DNA of 64,000 nucleotides from Centipeda infelix ATCC 43532 (lineage in GTDB: Bacteria > Bacillota > Negativicutes > Selenomonadales > Selenomonadaceae), in contig NZ_JH376800.1 of the NCBI RefSeq assembly GCF_000234095.1, positions 464,939 to 528,938 on the forward strand. The letters are read 5' to 3'. Position 1 is the stretch's first letter, and each line of letters begins with the position of its first letter. Under the pieces are notes generated by a model. That model saw nothing but the letters and a program-made list of their open reading frames with translations. It was not told the DNA's origin and did no database searches. Positions 44,577 to 53,419 of the stretch are shown here, one piece after another. Both the position numbers and the translations under genes were made by a program.

Positions 44577-45065
44577 ATGACAGAAGAAATAGAGCTCAGC
44601 GAACTCGATCGCAAGATCGTCCGTCTCCTGCAAGGAGAGTTTCCGCTCGTTGCAGAGCCGTACAAAGCGCTCGCTGCAGAGATCGGTATTACCGAGGAAC
44701 AGCTTCTTGCCCGTATTGCCGCCATGCGCGAGGAGAAGAAGATCCGCAAGATGGGGGCTGTCCTGCGCCATCGCGAGGTGGGCTTTACCGCGAACTGCCT
44801 CTGCGTCTGGAATGTACCCGATGAACGCGTAGACGAGGTTGCGCGGCGCATGGCGGAGCATCCGCGTGTCTCGCATTGCTATGACCGCAATCGCGAAGCT
44901 GACTGGAAGTACAATCTCTACACCATGATCCACGGCTATAGCCGCGAGGAGTGTGAGAACATCGCCGCCGAGCTCACCATCGCCACCGGTATCGACGACC
45001 GCCGTATGCTCTACACCAAGAGAGAGTGGAAGAAAACGTCGATGAAGTACTTTACAGAGGAATAG
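44577..45065 (+). CDS. Siroheme decarboxylase-like subunit (AhbB/NirL-like, Lrp/AsnC fold)
   Basis: The 162-aa product is a paralogue of the preceding gene with the same two-domain fold. It has ELDRKIVRLLQGEFPL, KIRKMGAVLRHREVGF and NREADWKYNLYTMIHG, the last containing residues typical of AhbB/NirL-type subunits. The 21-base gap and shared terminator indicate one operon. Together the two could form an AhbAB heterodimer for siroheme-dependent heme synthesis; ahbC and ahbD are not in the window, so the pathway is inferred only. Confidence 0.75.
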   Translation: MTEEIELSELDRKIVRLLQGEFPLVAEPYKALAAEIGITEEQLLARIAAMREEKKIRKMGAVLRHREVGFTANCLCVWNVPDERVDEVARRMAEHPRVSHCYDRNREADWKYNLYTMIHGYSREECENIAAELTIATGIDDRRMLYTKREWKKTSMKYFTEE

Positions 45066-45080
45066 TCCTGCTGCACATGA

Positions 45081-45122
45081 AAGAGGCTGCTTCACGAAAT
45101 TTTTTCGTGAAGCAGCCTCTTT
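45081..45122 (+). terminator. Terminator hairpin adjoining repeat copy 2
   Basis: Near-perfect stem AAGAGGCTGCTTCACGAAA/TTTCGTGAAGCAGCCTCTT. It ends the siroheme decarboxylase-like pair. Read on the minus strand it is the fourth hairpin of the repeat family, joined through CACGAA to the element at 45127-45362. Confidence 0.8.
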
Positions 45123-45126
45123 TCGT

Positions 45127-45362
45127 GCCCCTTCCACCGCTTTGCGGTCCCCCTTCCCCTAGCGGTCAACGTCAACCAATCACACCTCGCTATCGCTTGT
45201 GTTCTTGGGCCGTTTTCCCATACGACCTGTTGCCCAATTAGCTTCGTCCTACGGACTTGCTTCTTGGACAGGTCAGTAATACGGGGAAGGCTTAGAATAA
45301 CGGCATATTAGCTTCCCCCATCGCAACGGGGGAAGTGGCGAGTGCAGCGAGCCGATAGGGGC
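45127..45362 (-). repeat. Multi-hairpin intergenic repeat, copy 2, with a 117-bp insert
   Basis: This is the inverted copy of the element at 238-358: it begins GCCCCTTCCACCGC and ends GAGCCGATAGGGGC. About 117 bases (45160-45276) are inserted in the loop of the second hairpin; the flanks CCCTTCCCC and TACGGGGAAGG on either side are the two arms of that stem. The insert contains a small inverted repeat (GTCC-TAC-GGAC) and no ORF of note. The 309 bases between the decarboxylase pair and the flavodiiron gene hold only this repeat and the hairpin. Confidence 0.75.
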
Positions 45363-45374
45363 GATCAGATTTAC

Positions 45375-46535
45375 TCACAGTGCCAAAATCTGGTCGCGCA
45401 GTCCTGCGAGCTGCTCGGCGGAGGGGACGTAGAGCATACGCACCTTGTCCATGACAATCTCGCAGCCACCCGCTTTGAGCTCGTCCTCGATCTGCTGGAT
45501 GCTCTGCCCGCCCCAGCCGTAGGAGCCGAATGCAAACGCCTTGCGCCCCTTCGGCGCGAGCCCCTTCATGTAGCAGAGGAATCCTGCGATGGTGGGGAGC
45601 ATCTGGTTGTTGAGCGTCGGCGAGCCGACGGCGAGGTAGCGGCTCGTGAGTACGTCCGTCATGATGTCGGCGTGTGTGTTCTTCTGGATGTCGTAGTAGC
45701 CGACAGAGAAGCCCTTGTCGATGAATGCCTCGGCGATGGTGTGCGCCATTTTCTCCGTGGAGTGCCACATGCTGTCAAAGACCACGACGGCACGATCCTC
45801 GGTCTCGCCGAGCGACCACTTGTTGTAGAGGTCGATGATCTCGGGGATGTGCGAACGCCAGATAATGCCGTGTCCCGTGGCGATCATCTCGATGTCGAGC
45901 TTGTGGACTTCCTTGAGTGCCGTCTGTGCCTGCTTCGCATACAGGAAGAGAATGTTTGCGTAGTATTTCTTTGCCTCCTCGATGACGATCGAGAGGTCAT
46001 TGTCGTCGTCATAGCGTTTGCCGGAGGCGAGATGCTGACCGAACGCATCGTTCGAGAAGAGGATCTTTTCCTCGGGGCAGTACGTTACCATGCTGTCGGG
46101 CCAGTGGAGCATCGGGGTCGGAACGAATGCAAGGGTGCGTTTGCCGATGGAGAGGGTATCGCCCGCCTTGACCGTCTCATAGGGCAGTTCCCCGTAGTAG
46201 GCGCGCAGCCCCTTGAGCCCGTTCGGCGCACTCGTGACGACCTTCGCATTCGGCGCAAGGGAGGAGATGAGCGGAACACCGAATGAATGATCCGGCTCGA
46301 CGTGGTTTGAGATGATGTAGTCGATTTTCGACGGCTCAATGACAGAGGAAATACGCGAGAGCATTTCCTCCTCGAAGCCATGCTTCACCGTATCGATGAG
46401 TGTGATCTTGTCATCGATGATGAGATAGGCGTTGTAGGTGGAACCACGCTGGGTGTCGTAGCCGTGAAAGCTGCGCATGGACCAGTCGATGACTCCGACC
46501 CAGTAGATGCCGTCACGGATTTTGATAGCGTTCAT
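45375..46535 (-). CDS. Flavodiiron protein (FprA-type, A-type flavoprotein)
   Basis: This 386-aa protein joins an N-terminal metallo-beta-lactamase-like diiron domain (about 1-245; ligands in NHVEPDHS, plus SNDAFGQH and GHG) to a C-terminal flavodoxin domain (about 250-386; FDSMWHSTEKMA, GSPTLNNQ, GSYGWGG). Such enzymes reduce O2 to water or NO to N2O in anaerobes, with electrons from rubredoxin or F420-type donors. It is transcribed leftward. Its upstream region carries a striking palindromic array (46572-46610). The second ligand region reads HWPDSM, as in FprA enzymes. Confidence 0.92.
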   Translation of the reverse strand: MNAIKIRDGIYWVGVIDWSMRSFHGYDTQRGSTYNAYLIIDDKITLIDTVKHGFEEEMLSRISSVIEPSKIDYIISNHVEPDHSFGVPLISSLAPNAKVVTSAPNGLKGLRAYYGELPYETVKAGDTLSIGKRTLAFVPTPMLHWPDSMVTYCPEEKILFSNDAFGQHLASGKRYDDDNDLSIVIEEAKKYYANILFLYAKQAQTALKEVHKLDIEMIATGHGIIWRSHIPEIIDLYNKWSLGETEDRAVVVFDSMWHSTEKMAHTIAEAFIDKGFSVGYYDIQKNTHADIMTDVLTSRYLAVGSPTLNNQMLPTIAGFLCYMKGLAPKGRKAFAFGSYGWGGQSIQQIEDELKAGGCEIVMDKVRMLYVPSAEQLAGLRDQILAL

Positions 46536-46571
46536 GAAAAGCTCCTTTCATCGATAGAATCATATATGCGA

Positions 46572-46610
46572 TTTATAGCTTATATCTATAAATAAGAACT
46601 ATATTTATAG
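46572..46610. promoter_or_regulatory. Three-half-site palindromic operator-like array
   Basis: TTTATAG (46572-46578), CTATAAA (46586-46592) and TTTATAG (46604-46610) alternate in orientation. The first two are separated by 7 bases and form an inverted repeat; the second and third extend to a perfect 9-bp inverted repeat CTATAAATA/TATTTATAG with a 7-base centre. The array lies 37-75 bases upstream of the flavodiiron start codon, where a stress-responsive regulator would bind. The protein that reads it is unknown. Confidence 0.5.
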
Positions 46611-46694
46611 AAGTATTCTAGCTTAATTCCAAACCTTTTGCAACAGAAAATTCGATGTGTAGGAAGTACGAATAGACAGAATAGAGGCGATTTC

Positions 46695-46723
46695 TTGACA
46701 GATGATATGCCATGCGATATAAT
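46695..46723 (+). promoter_or_regulatory. Consensus promoter for the exonuclease gene
   Basis: TTGACA (46695-46700), 17 bases, TATAAT (46718-46723): a perfect sigma-70 match about 60 bases ahead of the start codon. Confidence 0.85.
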
Positions 46724-46782
46724 ATTAATGACGAAAGCCACGTAGAAATCAGGAGAAAACGACTAGAAGAGGAAGGACTTTC

Positions 46783-47322
46783 ATGCTAGAAAAAATTCTG
46801 GTCTTTGATACCGAGACAACGGGTTTTCGCAGTGACGATGAAGTACTGACCCTTGCTGTTGTGGATGGCAGGGGGGCAACCATGGTAGATGGGATGTATG
46901 CACCCGTACGTAAAAGTGCATGGCCGGATGCCGAGAAGATCAATCGTATCTCTCCCGCGATGGTAGCGGACTGTCCGCCGATTCGCACACAGCAGGCTGA
47001 ACTTGAGCGACTGTTCAACGATCCGGACACGCTGCTTGTTGGCTACAACATTGAGTTCGACATTCGCCTTTTGGCGCAGTCGGGTATCCGCATTACGAAT
47101 CCGAACCGTCACGATGTCATGCTTGCGTTTTCGGAGTTTCGCAAAGTACCCGATGCGCGGCGTGGCGGCTATCGCTGGTGGAAGCTGACGGAGTGCGCGG
47201 ACTACTACCGCTACGACTGGGGCACGACCAAAGCGCACGGCGCACTTGCCGATACGCTTGCGACGCTCTACTGCTATCAAAAGATGCAGCAGCCGGTGTA
47301 TGAGGAGCAAAGTCTGTTCTGA
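46783..47322 (+). CDS. DEDDh 3'-5' exonuclease (DnaQ-like)
   Basis: The product (179 aa) has the three exonuclease motifs: FDTETTG (Asp and Glu), NIEFD, and HGALADTLAT with the DEDDh histidine and final Asp. It resembles the proofreading epsilon subunit and small stand-alone RNase T-like nucleases. There is no C-terminal polymerase-binding region beyond motif III, so it is probably a stand-alone nuclease. It has its own consensus promoter; a MITE-like element begins one base after its stop codon. Confidence 0.88.
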   Translation: MLEKILVFDTETTGFRSDDEVLTLAVVDGRGATMVDGMYAPVRKSAWPDAEKINRISPAMVADCPPIRTQQAELERLFNDPDTLLVGYNIEFDIRLLAQSGIRITNPNRHDVMLAFSEFRKVPDARRGGYRWWKLTECADYYRYDWGTTKAHGALADTLATLYCYQKMQQPVYEEQSLF

Positions 47323-47323
47323 T

Positions 47324-47492
47324 TTAAGGAATCGCTGATAAAATGAAGTCCGTCAGATTGGCGTAGATTTTTCGTCCGAACAAGGAGACAAACCGGACGC
47401 ATAGCAAGGGCTATGTGGAGGATTTGTCGACACAGTGCGGGCAAAAAAGATACGTCAAGATGGCGTGGCTGAATTTATCAGTGCTTCCTTAA
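47324..47492. mobile_element. 169-bp MITE-like palindromic element
   Basis: Imperfect terminal inverted repeats TTAAGGAATCGCTGATAAA and TTTATCAGTGCTTCCTTAA bound the element. The interior is also an imperfect palindrome along its length, with GCATAGC and GCTATG meeting around AAGG near 47416, so a single strand could fold into one long hairpin. It has no transposase. It lies immediately after the exonuclease stop and 44 bases before the next gene. Target duplication cannot be fixed by eye. A full-length relative elsewhere in the genome would be needed to name the family. Confidence 0.7.
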
Positions 47493-47535
47493 TTACGGCA
47501 TATCATACAGCCGTGAGGAAAGGAGGGGACGCATT

Positions 47536-47814
47536 ATGCCAAAGAAGAAAAAATATGAACAAAGAGACCCAAGTCCCGTGGAGTCGATCCGCGAGCGAAA
47601 GCAGCGGGAACTGGAACGGCGGCTTGCGCGCGTTCGCAAAAAGCGCGCCTCCTATCAGCGCAAAATCATTGGTACGGCAGTCGTTTTCTTTATCATTCTG
47701 ATTATTGTGTGTGCACTCCTGCCGGGGGAGGATACATCGGGGAATAAGTGGGAAAAGCCGGTGAACTCGCGTCAGGCGAAAATCTTGCAGAGTTTGCAGG
47801 ATAATTTTAAGTAG
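47536..47814 (+). CDS. Small single-pass membrane protein, unknown
   Basis: This 92-aa protein has a very basic, coiled-coil-like N-terminal half (PKKKKYEQRDPSPVESIRER, then ELERRLARVRKKRASYQRK), one membrane helix (about residues 45-63, IIGTAVVFFIILIIVCALL) and a short polar C-terminal tail. I do not recognise a family; the layout resembles small septum- or ribosome-associated membrane proteins, but that is only topology. AGGAGGGGA precedes the ATG, and a terminator follows. It sits between a MITE-like element and glyQ. Confidence 0.7.
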   Translation: MPKKKKYEQRDPSPVESIRERKQRELERRLARVRKKRASYQRKIIGTAVVFFIILIIVCALLPGEDTSGNKWEKPVNSRQAKILQSLQDNFK

Positions 47815-47832
47815 GTACTTGCCATTTTCCAA

Positions 47833-47867
47833 AAACCGCGTATTCTATAGAGTGACGCGGTTTTTTT
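47833..47867 (+). terminator. Terminator before glyQ
   Basis: Stem AAACCGCGT/ACGCGGTTT (47833-47841, 47855-47863) followed by Ts. It leaves only about 20 bases before glyQ, so no T-box leader is present. Confidence 0.8.
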
Positions 47868-47885
47868 GATGAAGGAGTTGTTTGC

Positions 47886-48767
47886 ATGAAATTCCAGGAG
47901 GTCATCCTCGCATTGCAGGAGTTCTGGTCGGGGCAGGGCTGTATCCTCGCCCAGCCGTATGATGTGGAGAAGGGCGCGGGCACGATGAGCCCGTGGACAT
48001 TCCTGCGTGTGCTCGGACCTGAGCCGTGGAACGTTGCCTATGTGGAGCCGTCGCGCCGCCCTGCGGATGGACGCTATGGGGACAATCCAAACCGTCTCTA
48101 TCAGCACCACCAGTTCCAGGTCATCATGAAGCCCTCGCCGGACAACATTCAGGAGCTCTATCTTGAGAGCCTTGCACGTCTCGGGATTCGCGCCGAGGAA
48201 CATGACATCCGTTTCGTTGAGGACAACTGGGAGTCGCCGACGCTCGGTGCGTGGGGGCTCGGCTGGGAGGTTTGGCTCGACGGCATGGAGATCACGCAGT
48301 TTACTTATTTCCAGCAGGTTGGCAGTCAGGATGTAAAGCCTGTCTCCGTTGAGATCACCTACGGTCTTGAGCGGCTTGCCATGTATATTCAGGGCGTGGA
48401 GAACGTTTACGACATTGCATGGACGGACGATGTGACCTATGGCGATGTGTTCCATCAGAACGAATTCGAGCAATCGACCTATGCGTTTGATCTCTCGGAT
48501 GAGGCACTGCTCTTTGACCTCTTTGACAAATATGAGGCGGAGGCTGTGCGCGTGATCGGCGCGGGTCATGTGCATCCTGCGCATGACTATGTGCTGAAAT
48601 GTTCGCATACGTTCAACCTGCTCGATGCGCGCGGCGCGATCAGCGTCTCACAGCGCACGGCGTTCATCGGGCGCGTCCGCAAGCTCGCACGCCTGTGTGC
48701 GGAGGCATATCTTGCACAGCGTGAGGCTCTCGGCTATCCAATGCTGAAGAAGGAGGGGAAGGCATGA
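47886..48767 (+). CDS. glyQ: Glycyl-tRNA synthetase alpha subunit
   Basis: The 293-aa product carries the class II catalytic core of the bacterial alpha2-beta2 glycyl-tRNA synthetase. Recognisable segments are [43 protein letters not shown] and [12 protein letters not shown]. It activates glycine and joins it to tRNA-Gly. An AAGGAGTT site precedes the ATG. The stop overlaps the glyS start by 4 bases. Confidence 0.96.
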   Translation: MKFQEVILALQEFWSGQGCILAQPYDVEKGAGTMSPWTFLRVLGPEPWNVAYVEPSRRPADGRYGDNPNRLYQHHQFQVIMKPSPDNIQELYLESLARLGIRAEEHDIRFVEDNWESPTLGAWGLGWEVWLDGMEITQFTYFQQVGSQDVKPVSVEITYGLERLAMYIQGVENVYDIAWTDDVTYGDVFHQNEFEQSTYAFDLSDEALLFDLFDKYEAEAVRVIGAGHVHPAHDYVLKCSHTFNLLDARGAISVSQRTAFIGRVRKLARLCAEAYLAQREALGYPMLKKEGKA

Positions 48768-50815
48768 GTAAGGATCTGTTGCTTGAGATCGGGACGGAGG
48801 AAGTTCCCGCGCACGTTATGCCGCACCTCCTCGTTGATCTGAAACGTCTCGCAGGGGACATGTTCGCGGAGCGTCGTCTCGCCTACGAGAGTCTGCGCAC
48901 GATCGGCACACCGCGCCGTGCGGCACTTCTCGTGACGGGGCTCGCCGAGCGACAGGAGGATGTCAGCACGGAGACGCGCGGCCCCTCGGTCGCCATTGCC
49001 TTCGATGCGGAGGGAAATCCGACGAAGGCAGGCGCGGGGTTTGCGCGCGGGCAGGGGGTCGAGCCCTCCGAGCTCATTCAGCGGGACGGCTATGTCTATG
49101 CCGCTGTGCACGAAAAGGGCGCGGAGACGGCGCAGCTGCTTGCGGAACTCCTGCCGGAGCTGATTCGTGCGATCCCCCTGCCGAACAGTATGCGCTGGGG
49201 CGATCTGGACTTTCGCTTCATCCGACCGATTCGTTGGATTGTCGCGCTCTACGGGACGGAGGTTGTTCCCTTTACGATCGCGAATGTCACGAGTGGGAAC
49301 ACGTCACGCGGACATCGGACGCTTGCCCCGCAGGATTTTGTCATCGCGTCGCCCGCAGACTATGAGGCGGCGTGTGAAAAGGCATATATTATCGTCGACC
49401 AAGAGCGTCGGCGTACCATGATTACGGAGCAGATCAATGAAGTGGCAAAGTCGTGCGGCGGGACGGCGGAGATTACGCCCGACCTCCTAGAGGAAGTTCT
49501 TTATCTTGTTGAGTACCCGACGGCGCTCAGCGGCACATTCGAGGAGAAATATCTCGCGCTGCCCGCCGAGACGGTCATCACGCCCATGCGTGACCATCAG
49601 CGCTACTTCCCCGTCAAGGCGGCGGACGGCAGCCTCCTGCCCGTATTCATCACCGTGCGCAACGGCGGCAGAGAGCATCTGAACGTGGTCGCGCACGGCA
49701 ATGAGCGCGTCCTGCGCGCACGCCTTGCAGATGCCCAGTTCTTCTTTGACGAGGATCGCAAGAAGTCGCTCGCAGAGCACCGCGAGAAGCTGAAGACCGT
49801 TGTGTTCCAGCAGGGACTTGGCTCGATGTACGAGAAGACCGAGCGTCTGATGGGGCTTGTTACGGCAATCGTCGAGGAGCTTGCTCCGGACGAAGCTGCG
49901 TATGAGGCGATGGAGCCGGATGCACGCCGCGCAGCGGAGCTGTCGAAGGCGGATCTCGTGACAGGCATGGTCACGGAGTTCACGGAGCTGCAGGGCATTA
50001 TGGGGCGCGAGTATGCGCTCCTTGACGGCGAGAAGCCGGAGGTCGCGCGCGCGATTGACGAGCAGTACATGCCGCGCTTTGCGGGGGACGAGCTGCCGCA
50101 GAGCGATCTCGGCTTTGCGCTCAGCGTTGCGGACAAGATCGACAACATCGTCGGCACATTCAGCCGCGGCAAGATCCCGACCGGCTCGCAGGATCCGTTT
50201 GCCCTGCGCCGTCAGGCACTCGGGCTCGTGCTCATGCTGATCGAGCACGAGAGCGGGCTGCTGCTCTCCGATCTCGTTGAGGAGGCATCCGATCTCTATG
50301 ATCTCGATGTGTCTCTGTGTCAGAAAATGCAGGTCTATGTTGCAGATTTCATCCGTCTGCGCCTCAAAAATGTGCTCACGGAGCGCGGCGTGCGCTATGA
50401 TGTGCAGGAGGCGGTGCTCACGGATGTGGACTTCGTTGCAGACGTGCCCGTGCGCGCCGCCTATGTGGAGCGCTTGCTTGCATCGGACGGAGCGGATGCA
50501 CTCGTGCAGTCCTTTGTCCGCGTCGGCAATATCGCGCGCATGACAGAGACCGGGATTGTCGATCCGGCACTCTTTGTGGCGCAGGAGGAGGGAGCACTCC
50601 ACTCCTCATACGAGCGTGCAGTTGTGGCACGCTCCGAGGGGGCGGATACGCTTCCGGCAGAGCAGGAACTTGCGCGGGCAATCGATGCATTCTTTGATGC
50701 CGTCATGGTTATGGACAAGGATGAGCGTATCAAGAAAAATCGTCTGACGCTCCTTAAGGTGATTGACAACTATCTGCTCTATACGGCAGACTACAGCAAG
50801 ATCGTATTGAACTGA
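48764..50815 (+). CDS. glyS: Glycyl-tRNA synthetase beta subunit
   Basis: This 683-aa subunit binds tRNA. It starts with [14 protein letters not shown], contains HD-like and B3/4-like regions, and ends with a DALR-type anticodon-binding domain ([18 protein letters not shown]). It overlaps glyQ and ends at a strong terminator. A partly deleted second copy with very similar DNA lies at 59714-60770 on the far side of the CRISPR-Cas locus. This copy is intact and must be the functional one. Confidence 0.96.
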   Translation: MSKDLLLEIGTEEVPAHVMPHLLVDLKRLAGDMFAERRLAYESLRTIGTPRRAALLVTGLAERQEDVSTETRGPSVAIAFDAEGNPTKAGAGFARGQGVEPSELIQRDGYVYAAVHEKGAETAQLLAELLPELIRAIPLPNSMRWGDLDFRFIRPIRWIVALYGTEVVPFTIANVTSGNTSRGHRTLAPQDFVIASPADYEAACEKAYIIVDQERRRTMITEQINEVAKSCGGTAEITPDLLEEVLYLVEYPTALSGTFEEKYLALPAETVITPMRDHQRYFPVKAADGSLLPVFITVRNGGREHLNVVAHGNERVLRARLADAQFFFDEDRKKSLAEHREKLKTVVFQQGLGSMYEKTERLMGLVTAIVEELAPDEAAYEAMEPDARRAAELSKADLVTGMVTEFTELQGIMGREYALLDGEKPEVARAIDEQYMPRFAGDELPQSDLGFALSVADKIDNIVGTFSRGKIPTGSQDPFALRRQALGLVLMLIEHESGLLLSDLVEEASDLYDLDVSLCQKMQVYVADFIRLRLKNVLTERGVRYDVQEAVLTDVDFVADVPVRAAYVERLLASDGADALVQSFVRVGNIARMTETGIVDPALFVAQEEGALHSSYERAVVARSEGADTLPAEQELARAIDAFFDAVMVMDKDERIKKNRLTLLKVIDNYLLYTADYSKIVLN

Positions 50816-50838
50816 CGGCAAACAGAATTTGCTCTGAC

Positions 50839-50882
50839 AAAGTTCTTCTGTTGTAAATTTTTACAGCAGAGGAACTTTTTAT
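50839..50882 (+). terminator. Terminator after glyS
   Basis: Long stem AAAGTTCTTCTGTTGTAAA/TTTACAGCAGAGGAACTTT with a few mismatches (50839-50857, 50860-50878), followed by Ts. It separates glyQS from the cas operon. Confidence 0.8.
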
Positions 50883-50992
50883 TTGCATTTTTTTATGATT
50901 TAGCTTTCACATGAAAAGAAATATAAAGGATACATAAAAATGACAGGAAATTTAGAAAATGTGAAGAATTATATCAGCGGAGTGTGATCGAG

Positions 50993-53407
50993 ATGAAAGA
51001 ATATCTTGCACATATACGGCGTGATGAATCCGCCGTGCAGACGATTCGTGTGCATCTCCTGCGTGTAGGGGATCTGATGGCTTCGTATGCTGAAAAAATG
51101 GAGCTGTCCGCGACGGCACGCCTTATTGGCGTTCTTCATGATCTTGGGAAGTGTTCCCGTGAATTTGCGGACTATCTCGATTACTGCCGCAAGCACCCGG
51201 GCGACTACAGCCGCAAGGGAGCGGTCGACCACTCATCGACGGGCGGGCAGCTGCTTCAGAGGAAATACAGTGTCTTGGGAGAGGCTGAATGTCTGACCGC
51301 CCGGATGGCGGCACTGGTCATCTTCTCACACCATGCGGGTCTGCTGAACTATCTCGGTGAAGATGGTACATCGGATTTTCTGCGGCGTATGGAGAAAAAG
51401 GATGTCCCGCAGGTTCATCTGTCCTACTATTATGAACATGTAATTTCAGAAAATGCACTTGATGTGTTATTCAAGAAGGCGGTGCATGAGTTCTCTGTAC
51501 TCGATGAAAGAATCGCGGCATGTACCGATATGGGGAGCGAGGCGTATCATTTTGCATGGGGCATGGTGCATAAGTTGCTCCTCAGTATGCTGGTCGATGC
51601 GGACCGTCTTGACAGTGCGGAGTTTGAGATGGGGGAGTCGCTGACAACTGAATGGGATACGGCTGCACTCTGGACGGACTTTTCACAGAAGCTGGAACAG
51701 AAAATTGCGCGATTCTCCATACCGACCGAACCAAAGGCTCGGGAGATTGCCAAACTCCGCCAAAGAATCAGCGATGATTGTCTCAAGGCGGCCGACGAGC
51801 CGCCCGGCATCTATCGTCTCTGCGTTCCGACGGGTGGAGGAAAGACGCTCGCAAGCATGCGGTTTGCCCTACGTCATGCCCAAAAATACGATAAGAAACG
51901 AATCATTGTCGTCATACCATATACCTCAATCATCGATCAGAACGTCAGAGAGATTCGCGATGTGTTCCACATGGATGCAGCGATACTGGAACATCATTCG
52001 AATGTCATTGAGGAGGAGGTCAGTGAGGATACGGAGTGCATGGATTTCAGACGTGTTCTGACGGATCGTTGGGATGTTCCTATCATATTTACAACGCAGG
52101 TACAGTTCCTCAATGTCGTGTTTGCGGGCGGGAACACGCCTCTTCGGAGACTGCATGCGTTGGAGGACAGCATTATCATATTTGATGAGATTCAGACACT
52201 TCCCGTGCGCTGTACTTATCTATTTAATGCCGCATTGAATTATCTCAAGAACTTTATGAATGTCACCGCTGTTCTCTGCACGGCGACACAGCCGCCGCTT
52301 GCGCATCTGGATATCCCTCTGGAGATGAGCCTACGGTCGGAGATGACGGGGGATGTTGCGGATTTGTTCGACGGATTCCGCCGGGTACAAATTGAAAACA
52401 TCTGCGTCGACGGCGGCGTGTCCGTTCATGAAATCGCAGCTGAGATTGTGCAGAGTGCGGAGGAGCTTGGGGATGTGCTCTGCATCGTGAACCTCACGGC
52501 ACAGGCACGCGCACTTTACGAGACGGTGGCAGGATTGGCACAGATGGCGGAGCATGATATATGTGTTCTACATCTCAGTACGAAGATGTGTCCCGCGCAC
52601 CGCAAGACAATTTTGAAGCTTGTACGGGAGGAGCTTGCTGTTCGCAGACAGCATCCCGAGCGGCGGTTGATCTGTATCAGTACTCAGTTGATTGAAGCGG
52701 GAGTTGACGTATCCTTTCCTGTGGTCTATCGCGCACTTGCGGGATTCTCTTCCATCGCACAGGCAGCAGGACGCTGCAACCGCCACGGTGAAATGGAGTA
52801 TGGGCTTGTCCGCCTATTTACATTGGAAAATGAGAACCTCAGTCGCTTGGAGGATATACGGCAGGGGAAGAAGATCGCGAGCGATATACTGTATAAAACG
52901 TCGGCGGATGAAATTCTCACACCGCAGACGATGGAGACGTATTTTCACAGATTTTATAAAGGGCGTACGGCGCGTGATATGCGTTTCCCAATGAAGGACA
53001 GCAATACCATATTTGATCTACTCTCGGCGAATGAGGCGGGCTTGCAGGAAGCAGCCGAGAACGGAGAGCAGCCGGATCTCTGGTTCACGCACGCATTTTG
53101 CGATGCGGGTCGCGCCTTTACGGTGATTGATTCGCATACGGAGCCGGTACTTGTTCCCTATGCAGGAGGAAAGGAGCTGATCGTAGAATTCAATGATATA
53201 CAGTTCGATAAGCTGCGAATTAGCAAAAAGATGAATGCGGTGCAGCAGTATATGGTTAATTTGTTTTCCTATGAGCTCCAAAAACTCGTCCTGCTCGGCG
53301 GTATCTGGAGAACGGAGAGCGGAGTGATGGCTCTGCGGGAGGAATACTACAATGAGTCATTTGGTGTCCGGACAGAGGATCAGGGCAATGCATACTGCAT
53401 GGTTTAG
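50993..53407 (+). CDS. cas3: CRISPR-associated helicase-nuclease Cas3 (type I-C)
   Basis: The product (804 aa) has an N-terminal HD nuclease domain (LIGVLHDLGKCS, HD at residues 49-50) fused to a superfamily 2 helicase. Helicase motifs: PTGGGKTLASM (Walker A), IIFDEIQTLP (DEAD-type box reading DEIQ), CTATQPP, and AQAAGRCNRHG (motif VI). It degrades the strand displaced by Cascade. ATG 50993 is chosen; GTG 50984 in frame is too close to the GGAG site. It heads the operon cas3-5-8c-7-4-1-2, with each gene overlapping or within a dozen bases of the next. Confidence 0.94.
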   Translation: MKEYLAHIRRDESAVQTIRVHLLRVGDLMASYAEKMELSATARLIGVLHDLGKCSREFADYLDYCRKHPGDYSRKGAVDHSSTGGQLLQRKYSVLGEAECLTARMAALVIFSHHAGLLNYLGEDGTSDFLRRMEKKDVPQVHLSYYYEHVISENALDVLFKKAVHEFSVLDERIAACTDMGSEAYHFAWGMVHKLLLSMLVDADRLDSAEFEMGESLTTEWDTAALWTDFSQKLEQKIARFSIPTEPKAREIAKLRQRISDDCLKAADEPPGIYRLCVPTGGGKTLASMRFALRHAQKYDKKRIIVVIPYTSIIDQNVREIRDVFHMDAAILEHHSNVIEEEVSEDTECMDFRRVLTDRWDVPIIFTTQVQFLNVVFAGGNTPLRRLHALEDSIIIFDEIQTLPVRCTYLFNAALNYLKNFMNVTAVLCTATQPPLAHLDIPLEMSLRSEMTGDVADLFDGFRRVQIENICVDGGVSVHEIAAEIVQSAEELGDVLCIVNLTAQARALYETVAGLAQMAEHDICVLHLSTKMCPAHRKTILKLVREELAVRRQHPERRLICISTQLIEAGVDVSFPVVYRALAGFSSIAQAAGRCNRHGEMEYGLVRLFTLENENLSRLEDIRQGKKIASDILYKTSADEILTPQTMETYFHRFYKGRTARDMRFPMKDSNTIFDLLSANEAGLQEAAENGEQPDLWFTHAFCDAGRAFTVIDSHTEPVLVPYAGGKELIVEFNDIQFDKLRISKKMNAVQQYMVNLFSYELQKLVLLGGIWRTESGVMALREEYYNESFGVRTEDQGNAYCMV

Positions 53408-53419
53408 GGAGGTGAATAT

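Noticed and set aside
45292..45768. Minus-strand frame ending in ...SPVAMGEANMPLF
   Set aside because: It runs antisense-like in another frame of the flavodiiron gene and its tail is a translation of the intergenic repeat.
47815..47885. T-box leader for glyQS
   Set aside because: Only about 70 bases separate the preceding gene from glyQ and they hold a plain terminator; no specifier or antiterminator fold fits.
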